NCBI GenBank assembly: GCA_937904325.1
Contig: CALGTK010000064.1
Span: 1-42,099, forward strand
Source of the DNA: an uncultured Planctomyces sp.
GTDB taxonomy: Bacteria; Planctomycetota; Planctomycetia; Planctomycetales; Planctomycetaceae
DNA length: 42,099 nucleotides
Reading direction: 5' to 3'
This document shows positions 17,280-24,562 of the stretch, piece after piece; within the stretch, counting starts at the first letter, position 1; the number at the start of each line of letters is the position of its first letter. The notes beneath the pieces are model-generated. The model was not told where the DNA came from and did not search any database. It worked only from the letters and a program-made list of their open reading frames with translations. Both the position numbers and the translations under genes were made by a program.

Positions 17280-17591
17280 ATGTTCCTCGCAAAAGTTACA
17301 GGCAGCGTCGTTTCGACGCAGAAGGTTCAGCAGATGGTCGGGCAGAAGCTGCTCGTCGTCGAACCTCTGCGTGTGGACGAGAAAAACAAGAAGAGTCTTA
17401 GGGGAACCGGGCGAACATTCATCTGTGTCGACACCGTCGGTGCGGGAGAAGGCGAAACCGTACTCATCGTACAGGGATCAAGCGCCCGCTTCACAGAAGA
17501 CACGAAAACGCTACCGATCGACGCCGCAATCATCGGCATCGTCGACAGCGTGAACTCGCACGGGAACACCGTGTTCAAGGGAACGAACTGA
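17280..17591 (+). CDS. BMC-P (EutN/CcmL) pentameric vertex protein 1
   Basis: A 103-residue EutN/CcmL-fold protein; pentamers of this family close the vertices of the shell. The start is ATG at 17280 with AAGGAAA upstream; a longer frame overlapping ackA has no homology before this point. The family marks are MFLAKVTGSVVSTQK, GQKLLVVEPL, FICVDTVGAGEGETVLIVQGSSAR and IDAAIIGIVDSV. This is the most canonical of the three vertex proteins here. It begins 13 bp after ackA, so it is clearly in the same transcript. Confidence 0.94.
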   Translation: MFLAKVTGSVVSTQKVQQMVGQKLLVVEPLRVDEKNKKSLRGTGRTFICVDTVGAGEGETVLIVQGSSARFTEDTKTLPIDAAIIGIVDSVNSHGNTVFKGTN

Positions 17592-17641
17592 CTTTCACAG
17601 AGTGCGTCTCGACGTACCCCTGAAAACAGAACGCGATCAAC

Positions 17642-17663
17642 GGTGCGTCAAGACGCACCCTAC
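17642..17663. repeat. Dispersed palindrome, copy 2
   Basis: GGTGCGTCAAGACGCACC is a perfect 8-bp inverted repeat with a 2-bp centre, followed by CTAC. It matches the element at 4376-4397 at 20 of 22 positions. It lies inside the BMC operon, between the first BMC-P gene and the aldehyde dehydrogenase, where a hairpin could influence mRNA processing. Confidence 0.65.
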
Positions 17664-17682
17664 CTATAAAGGCCAGTGATCA

Positions 17683-19113
<1,431 letters not shown>

Positions 19114-19146
19114 TGATGACTGGCTGCACGGTTTGAAAGATCAACG

Positions 19147-19401
19147 ATGCAACTTGCCGAAATCATTGGCCGAGCCACAGCGACCGTGAAGCACTCATCG
19201 ATGGATGGGTGGCGGTTGTTGATCGCGCAGCCTTTGGGGGCCAGCGACCAGGATGATGGCGAACCGGTGATCGTGATTGACGATCTCGGCAGCGGACGCG
19301 GCGACAAAGTAATGATTACGAGCGACGGGAAGTACGTCACAGAGATTGTTGGAACCAAGGCATCTCCCATCCGGTGGGTGGTCCTTGGAATTGCGGACTG
19401 A
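19147..19401 (+). CDS. BMC-P (EutN/CcmL) pentameric vertex protein 2
   Basis: An 84-residue EutN/CcmL-fold protein. MQLAEIIGRATATVKHSSMDGWRLLIAQPL is the family's opening strand pattern, and VIVIDDLGSGRGDKVMITSDG is the central loop. It is shorter than vertex protein 1 and lacks the last strand-loop extension. It starts 33 bp after the dehydrogenase. Its MQLAEIIGR opening closely resembles the MRIAEIIGR of vertex protein 3, which suggests these two are paralogues of each other. Confidence 0.92.
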   Translation: MQLAEIIGRATATVKHSSMDGWRLLIAQPLGASDQDDGEPVIVIDDLGSGRGDKVMITSDGKYVTEIVGTKASPIRWVVLGIAD

Positions 19402-19421
19402 CGCTCGTCTTACGTTGGAAC

Positions 19422-20090
19422 ATGATGACTCAACAGGTACTTATCGAGCAGATCGTGGCGGAGGTCATGAGGCGACTCATGCCGACTGCTTCTTCTGCGC
19501 CGGCGAGTTCCGAAACGAATAACGGACAATCGACGCAACTGTCAGACTCAGTCATCACAGCGGATGTGCTGACTGAGAAAGTGACTGGTCAGAAACACGT
19601 TGTTGTCGGAGAACGGGCGATCGTGACTCCGTCGGCACGAGACTGGATTCGGCATAACAAAGTTGCATTGATTCACGAAAAGACAGCGGCATCGACAGCA
19701 GCACCGGCTTCGGTCAAGGAGAAGTCTGACAATTTGGTGATCACTCACTCAACTGGTCAGACAATTGATCGCGTTCTGGAAGACGCGGGCCGACAGATAA
19801 ACGGCGGATGGAATCGAAAAAACGTCGAGTCGGCAGATGAGGCTGCAAAGAAAGTAATCGGTGAACTCAGACGCGAAAGCTCCCGAGTAATCGTGGTCCT
19901 GACTTCCGAACCGGAAGTTGCCGCGTGTCTGGCGAATCGAAATGAGCAGGTGAAGGCAGCAGTCGTTGGGGATACAGCAGCAGTTGCTCGAGTGAAGTCC
20001 GAGCTGGATGGCAATGTGTTTGTTGTCGATCCCGCGGGACGAAGCTTCTTCGAACTAAGAAACATATTGAGGAGAGTTCAGAACTCTTAG
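19422..20090 (+). CDS. Probable BMC cargo: encapsulation helix + TPSARDW motif + RpiB-like domain, function unknown
   Basis: A 222-residue protein from the ATG at 19422, with GGAA just before it; 19425 is an equal alternative. Three parts are visible. Residues 4-20 (QQVLIEQIVAEVMRRLM) form an amphipathic helix like BMC encapsulation peptides, followed by an Ala/Ser/Asn linker. Residues 45-86 (ITADVL ... VTPSARDWIRHNKVALI) carry a motif also seen at the N-terminus of EutT-type cobalamin adenosyltransferases (LTPSARELL). Residues 104-218 look like the RpiB/LacA sugar-phosphate isomerase fold, with VKAAVVGDTAAVARV and GNVFVVDPAGRSFFELRNIL. I do not see the usual RpiB catalytic cysteine block. 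A structural, isomerase or scaffolding role is speculative. Confidence 0.85.
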   Translation: MMTQQVLIEQIVAEVMRRLMPTASSAPASSETNNGQSTQLSDSVITADVLTEKVTGQKHVVVGERAIVTPSARDWIRHNKVALIHEKTAASTAAPASVKEKSDNLVITHSTGQTIDRVLEDAGRQINGGWNRKNVESADEAAKKVIGELRRESSRVIVVLTSEPEVAACLANRNEQVKAAVVGDTAAVARVKSELDGNVFVVDPAGRSFFELRNILRRVQNS

Positions 20091-20114
20091 TTCAGAACTC
20101 ACGAGGGCAAGTTC

Positions 20115-20396
20115 ATGCGAATAGCAGAGATTATCGGAAGGATGACGCTCAGTCGGTGCCATCCGTCTCTGCGTGGTGCGACCTGGAAAGTCGTCGTGCC
20201 GCTCGATCGACAGGGACTTGCAGGAAAAGAATCAGGACGAGGCGAACCGTTCGTCATTTTTGATGAACTGGGGGCAGGTGAAGGATCGCTCGTCGGAGTC
20301 AGTGAAGGCGCGGAAGCAACGGCTCCGTTTCATCCGAACGTAAAACCAATCGATGGCTACGCGGCCGCGATTCTTGATCAAGTGGATTTAGGCTGA
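20115..20396 (+). CDS. BMC-P (EutN/CcmL) pentameric vertex protein 3
   Basis: A 93-residue EutN/CcmL-fold protein beginning MRIAEIIGRMTLSRCHPSL. The central loop has an insertion relative to vertex protein 2 (DRQGLAGKESGRGEPFVIFDELGAGEGSLVGVSEG). The C-terminus PIDGYAAAILDQVDL matches the last family strand. It starts 24 bp after the unknown cargo candidate. Three different vertex proteins with only two hexamer proteins and no BMC-T gene fits the composition reported for PV-type shells. Confidence 0.92.
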   Translation: MRIAEIIGRMTLSRCHPSLRGATWKVVVPLDRQGLAGKESGRGEPFVIFDELGAGEGSLVGVSEGAEATAPFHPNVKPIDGYAAAILDQVDLG

Positions 20397-20445
20397 GTGT
20401 AGCGAGTCCATCGACACGCACCTTCGCCATCAAAGGAACCGAACG

Positions 20446-21336
20446 ATGAGCAGCAACCAGTGGAACAGCGGCGTTAACGATCGAACCCTCAAAGAAGACA
20501 TCTGCGAGATTGGCCGACGCGTTTATAACAAAGGCTTTGCCGCTGCGAACGACGGCAACATCTCGATCCGAGTCGGTGAAGATGCCGTGCTTTGCTCGCC
20601 AACGATGATCTGCAAAGGCTTCATGAAGCCTGAAGATATTTGTGCCGTCGACATGAACGGCGACCAGATTGCCGGCAAGCGGAAACGCACCAGCGAAATT
20701 CTGCTTCACCTGGAAATCATGCGGAACCGACCGGACGTCAAGGCCTGCGTTCACTGTCACCCGCCTCACGCCACAGCCTTTGCTGTTGCCAACGAAGCCA
20801 TTCCACAGTGCATCCTGCCAGAAATCGAAGTCTTTATGGGCGAGATTCCCGTCGCCCCGTACGAAACACCAGGTGGTCAGAAATTTGCGGAAACGGTGAC
20901 ACCGTTTCTCAAGTCGTCGAACACGATTATCTTGAAGAACCACGGCACGATCAGCTTCGGCAAGACCGTTGAAGAAGCTTACTGGAAGACCGAAATTCTT
21001 GACGCCTACTGCCGCATTCTGCTGCTCGCCCAGCAGATGGGCACAGTCGATTACCTCAACGAGCAGAAGTCACGTGAGTTGCTCGATCTGAAGAAGAAAC
21101 TCGGCTTCGACGATCCTCGCTTCCACAACGAAGACTGTGACCTTTGTGGGAACAGCGCATTCCGCGACGGCTACAAAGAAGGCGAAGCGCCACAGAGTTG
21201 CGCTTTCGAGCCAGCTCCGTCGTACCCTGGATATTTGCAGACACCGGCCTATGCAGGTGGAACTGCTACGGGCGGCGACAATGAAGCCCTCGTGAAGATG
21301 ATCACCGAGCAGGTGATGGCTGCAATCGCCAGGTAA
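20446..21336 (+). CDS. Class II (L-fuculose-phosphate-type) aldolase, BMC signature enzyme
   Basis: A 296-residue zinc aldolase expected to cleave L-fuculose-1-phosphate or L-rhamnulose-1-phosphate to DHAP and L-lactaldehyde. The zinc site matches E. coli FucA in spacing: Glu84 (catalytic acid), His103 and His105 in CVHCHPPHA, and His166 in LKNHGTIS. The aldolase domain ends near residue 225. It is followed by a linker with Cys231, Cys234 (CDLC) and Cys252, then an amphipathic C-terminal helix at residues 279-296 (ALVKMITEQVMAAIAR) that fits an encapsulation peptide. A C-terminal peptide on the aldolase is known in the planctomycete BMC; the cysteine linker is notable. Known homologues in PV loci are called PvmN. 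Confidence 0.93.
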   Translation: MSSNQWNSGVNDRTLKEDICEIGRRVYNKGFAAANDGNISIRVGEDAVLCSPTMICKGFMKPEDICAVDMNGDQIAGKRKRTSEILLHLEIMRNRPDVKACVHCHPPHATAFAVANEAIPQCILPEIEVFMGEIPVAPYETPGGQKFAETVTPFLKSSNTIILKNHGTISFGKTVEEAYWKTEILDAYCRILLLAQQMGTVDYLNEQKSRELLDLKKKLGFDDPRFHNEDCDLCGNSAFRDGYKEGEAPQSCAFEPAPSYPGYLQTPAYAGGTATGGDNEALVKMITEQVMAAIAR

Positions 21337-21415
21337 TCGTTTCGCATTTGGAAACGACTTCAATTTCTAAACAATCGAGATTCCGTCAGGCTTAGTCTGA
21401 CCAACGGAGACTCAG
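21337..21415 (+). other. Spacer with small hairpins inside the BMC operon
   Basis: TCGTTTC at 21337 pairs with GAAACGA at 21351, giving a 7-bp stem, and GTCAG/CTGAC at about 21387-21403 can form a second small hairpin just before the GGAG ribosome binding site of the dehydrogenase gene. There is no T-run, so these are more likely mRNA structures than terminators. Confidence 0.4.
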
Positions 21416-22345
21416 ATGAAAGTCAGTATTATCGGTGGCGGTGGGCTTGTTGGTTCGTGTGCTGCGAGTGCCTTGCAGTTCGGCGGTATTGTCCGCGAGA
21501 TCGCACTCGTCGATGTAAACCTTGAACTGGCCGAAGGTCAGGCTCTGGACCTCTTGCACGGAGCTTCGCTCACCAGCGATCAGAAGATTTACGGATGCGG
21601 TACCGAAGCTGTCAAAGACAGCGACGTGATCTGCATCACGGCTGGACTGCGACGAAAGCCGGATGAAAGCCGCCTCGATCTGATCAACCGCAACGTTGCT
21701 CTGTTCCGAAACATTCTGGCCGACGTCAAGCAGCACGGTCTGAAGCCAACCGCCAAAGTGTTCGTCGTTTCGAATCCAGTCGACGTTCTGACCTATCTGG
21801 CGGTCAAAGACCTTGGTCTGTCGGCGAATCAGGTTATTGGCCTCGGGACAGTTCTCGACACAACGCGTCTGCGAAGCATGATGGCCCAACGACTCGATGT
21901 GCCTCCGACTCAGGTTCAAGCCTTGATTCTGGGCGAGCACGGCGACAGCATGGTTCCGGTCTGGTCCGCTGCTCAAATCGCCGGCCTGCCACTCGACAAA
22001 TATCCCGGAGTCACGCCAGCAGTGATAGCTGAAGTTGAGAAGAAAACTCGCGGCAGCGGAGCGGAAGTTATTAAGAAGAAAGGCGGAGCCGGCTTCGCCG
22101 TCGGAGCGTCTATCGCCGACGTCATTCACTCGATCGCTCTGGATCAACGCCGCATTCTGCCAGTTTCGTCGCTGCAAAACGGAGCGTACGGTCTGCGAGA
22201 CGTCTGTATCTCCGTGCCAACTGTTGTTGGTGCTCAAGGAGTGGTCAACTGCTACGAAATTGACCTCTGGCCAAAGGAAAAGATGGCCCTGCAGAAGTCT
22301 GGCAGCGTCCTGCGAGGCACCATTGACAAAGTAATGCAGGGCTGA
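21416..22345 (+). CDS. Lactate/malate dehydrogenase family protein of the BMC operon
   Basis: A 309-residue NAD-dependent 2-hydroxyacid dehydrogenase. The Rossmann motif is GGGGLVG, with Asp33 at the position that selects NAD. Catalytic marks are Asp148 and Arg151 in LDTTRLR and His175 in GEHGDS; Arg86 fits the mobile-loop arginine. The residue at the LDH Gln102 specificity position is Arg80 (GLRRKPDESR), which is the malate-dehydrogenase state. PV-type loci contain such a gene, and it has been proposed to recycle NADH. Whether this one acts on lactaldehyde-derived compounds, lactate/pyruvate or malate is open. No encapsulation helix was seen. It is the last gene before the operon terminator. 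Confidence 0.9.
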   Translation: MKVSIIGGGGLVGSCAASALQFGGIVREIALVDVNLELAEGQALDLLHGASLTSDQKIYGCGTEAVKDSDVICITAGLRRKPDESRLDLINRNVALFRNILADVKQHGLKPTAKVFVVSNPVDVLTYLAVKDLGLSANQVIGLGTVLDTTRLRSMMAQRLDVPPTQVQALILGEHGDSMVPVWSAAQIAGLPLDKYPGVTPAVIAEVEKKTRGSGAEVIKKKGGAGFAVGASIADVIHSIALDQRRILPVSSLQNGAYGLRDVCISVPTVVGAQGVVNCYEIDLWPKEKMALQKSGSVLRGTIDKVMQG

Positions 22346-22371
22346 CGCTCAGCACTCGACCGACTATTCTG

Positions 22372-22410
22372 AAGGCCTCGGCAAACTAAATGGTTGCCGG
22401 GGTCTTTATG
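22372..22410 (+). terminator. Hairpin terminator at the end of the BMC operon
   Basis: AAGGCCTCGGCAA (22372-22384) pairs with TTGCCGGGGTCTTT (22393-22406), allowing two G-T pairs, with a loop of about 8 nt. The tail (TCTTTATG) is only moderately T-rich. It lies 26 bp after the dehydrogenase stop and before the next gene, so it probably ends the BMC transcript. Confidence 0.65.
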
Positions 22411-22452
22411 CGCGCGACGTTGTACGTGCGGCTGCTTTTTAAGGAACACATT

Positions 22453-22707
22453 GTGGACAACTGGTCCGACGAATTTGATGACAACGAGTATCCTGATCCT
22501 GATTACGATGACGATTCGGAAGATGTCACCGAGACCGTGCGCTGTCCGAATTGCGGCACCGACGTTTACGAGGATGCCGAGCAGTGTCCGGCGTGTGGTG
22601 AGTATGTTGTCATGTCGACGTCGGCCTGGGAGGGGAAGCCGTTACTGTGGGTTCTGATCGGGCTGACTGGGATCGTTGCAGTCATTATGGCGCTGTCGGG
22701 TTGCTGA
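22453..22707 (+). CDS. Small zinc-ribbon membrane protein
   Basis: An 84-residue protein. The GTG at 22453 is chosen because AAGGAA lies about 6 nt upstream and the chain then starts with an acidic region; an ATG 21 codons earlier overlaps the terminator hairpin region. The acidic segment (DDNEYPDPDYDDDSED) is followed by a zinc ribbon with two C-x-x-C pairs (RCPNCGTD and QCPACGEY). A single C-terminal membrane helix follows (LLWVLIGLTGIVAVIMAL). Such small zinc-ribbon/TM proteins are common in planctomycetes; the role is unknown. It is after the BMC terminator, so probably not part of that operon. Confidence 0.7.
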   Translation: MDNWSDEFDDNEYPDPDYDDDSEDVTETVRCPNCGTDVYEDAEQCPACGEYVVMSTSAWEGKPLLWVLIGLTGIVAVIMALSGC

Positions 22708-22877
22708 CGTTGTTGGTTCTCTTCTGCGAGGCGGCGGCTTTCGTCCTATGATTAGCTGTCGACTCTGGTCATTCTGGGTTTAAGAATGGTTCGGATCATT
22801 GAATGATGTCGCGGCCTCAATTTCTTCAACCGAGGCCGAAATGTTTGCTGATTTTTCTCAGCTTCAGGGAGTCCGCC

Positions 22878-24422
22878 GTGCGGGTCTTGTCCTCCATTTT
22901 ACAAATCTGCGAAGCCGACCGATTTTCGTCGCGTCGAGGTGTCGCTCGCTGGATAGTTATCGTCGCGGCTACCGTGGTTTTGATTGGTGTCTGCAGTCTT
23001 TGGTACTGGCTGTCTGCATTGAATCGGCAGAAGATGTTTGTCGAGCAGATCCACGAAGCTCGTAAGCACTTGCAGCTTTCGAGTAATCAAGCAGCTCTGG
23101 AATCTTTGAGTGTCGCGTCTGATACCGATGCTCCTCCCGAGTTTCGCTATGTGAAGGCGGTCACGCTTGACCGGCTGATGCGGTACGAACCTGCTCATGC
23201 GGAGATTCGTCGGGCGATCACAGCAGCCCCGGATGATCCGAAATACAAAGGTCTGGAGCTGAAATTCCGGATGCTTGCTCGCGAAAGATCGGCAGTTGAT
23301 CAGTTGATTGAACTGAATCGGGACTATGCGTCCACGGCTGCTGTTGCACTTTTCGCTGCTTACGGATTCAAGGCAAAGGCGATTTTGCTGGAGCAGGAAG
23401 GAAATCCGAAGGCGGCGGAGTACCATCACCAGCGCAAGCAGCAGACGCTTGATACGGCGATTACGATGGCTGCCGATATCCCAGAGTTTCATCCCGAGTT
23501 GCTCACGTTTGCGATTCGCGAAGGGTTACCAAATGAATCATTGGGCCTGGTCGATGGGCTGCTGAAACTTGACCCGGAAAGCATTTCGCTTCGAAGCAAA
23601 AAGGTGCGAGTGCTGGTTGCTCTGAAGCAAATTGACGAGGCGGCCAGACTAGCGGAAGTTCTTTACACGGAAACCGACGAGAATCTTCAGGGAGCCGAAT
23701 ACTTTGCTTCTGTCCTTTCTCAAGCGACGGAGAATGCGTATCGGGACGAGCTTTTTGAAAAAATGATCGACCGGTTCCCTCTCAGCACCATCGTCGTTTC
23801 CAAGCATGCCGTCTATCTGACAAGGAGTGGTCGATTACCGCAGGCTCAAAAACAGCTTGACGACGCGATCGCCCGCCAGACCGACAAGGAAGAACGTGAG
23901 TCTCTGGCGTTTGTTTCGATCACGCTGCCGCTCGAAGTGAATGCTCCGTCGGTCGCTGAAGAGTATCTGCGAAAGCATCGGAAGTACCTGCAGGACGACC
24001 TGCTGGTTGATTTCTTCGAAGCTCGCATTCTTTATCTGAGGAAGCAGTACGGTGAGTCCGTGCGAAAGATGATGCACATCGTCAAAGCGTCGAAGGACGC
24101 TGAAGGTGGCTCTCGAATGTTTGCGACGGAAGCTCTGACATGGGTACGCCGGATTCTGGCCGAGCAGGTGATGACTAATCAGTTGGACGAAGTGATCGAA
24201 GCGACCGGGCAATCGTCAGGGGCTCGCGTAAAAATTGCCACAAAAGATCAGATCCAGGCAGAGAAGGAAAAGAAAGAAAAGAGCAAAGGTCCTGACGTGA
24301 CGCCGGCAGTCTTAAGCAGCAAAAGCGAGCCAATGCCGCCGCCTGAAACTGATGTTCCGTCCAGTTCGTCTGTCGCTCCGGCACCGAATGCCGTTGAAGG
24401 TGAGCCCGAAACGGTCGAGTAA
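22878..24422 (+). CDS. Membrane-anchored TPR-repeat protein
   Basis: About 514 residues from the GTG at 22878, which has AGGGAG 7 nt upstream; the frame also opens with ATG at 22803, so the first 25 codons are uncertain. One membrane helix (WIVIVAATVVLIGVCSLWYWL, about residues 24-44) anchors a long helical domain. Repeated helix pairs with small and large residues at TPR positions run from about residue 55 to 420, with blocks such as KKVRVLVALKQIDEAARLAEVLY and KHAVYLTRSGRLPQAQKQLDDAI. The tail is low complexity (Lys/Glu, then Pro/Ser). A scaffold role is a family-level guess. Confidence 0.72.
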   Translation: MRVLSSILQICEADRFSSRRGVARWIVIVAATVVLIGVCSLWYWLSALNRQKMFVEQIHEARKHLQLSSNQAALESLSVASDTDAPPEFRYVKAVTLDRLMRYEPAHAEIRRAITAAPDDPKYKGLELKFRMLARERSAVDQLIELNRDYASTAAVALFAAYGFKAKAILLEQEGNPKAAEYHHQRKQQTLDTAITMAADIPEFHPELLTFAIREGLPNESLGLVDGLLKLDPESISLRSKKVRVLVALKQIDEAARLAEVLYTETDENLQGAEYFASVLSQATENAYRDELFEKMIDRFPLSTIVVSKHAVYLTRSGRLPQAQKQLDDAIARQTDKEERESLAFVSITLPLEVNAPSVAEEYLRKHRKYLQDDLLVDFFEARILYLRKQYGESVRKMMHIVKASKDAEGGSRMFATEALTWVRRILAEQVMTNQLDEVIEATGQSSGARVKIATKDQIQAEKEKKEKSKGPDVTPAVLSSKSEPMPPPETDVPSSSSVAPAPNAVEGEPETVE

Positions 24423-24562
24423 ACTTTGCCTTCGTTCGTTCGTGCCCCGAATTCAAGACGACTTTATTTGGCCAGTTTTGCTGCAGCGCTGGCATGTGAG
24501 GCCGTCGCTCCGCTATTTTTCGTTCTGTTCATTGTTACCGACGGCGCGAAAAGGAACGGACC

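Noticed and set aside
19422-20090. EutT cobalamin adenosyltransferase
   Set aside because: Only the short TPSAR motif is shared; the ATP/cobalamin-binding part of EutT is absent and the C-terminal half resembles another fold.
21337-21357. Terminator between aldolase and dehydrogenase
   Set aside because: The stem is only 7 bp with no T-run, and the downstream gene belongs to the same locus.
21392-22237. 281-codon minus-strand frame opposite the dehydrogenase gene
   Set aside because: It lies fully antisense to a gene with intact catalytic motifs and has no recognisable product; long antisense frames are common in this codon usage.
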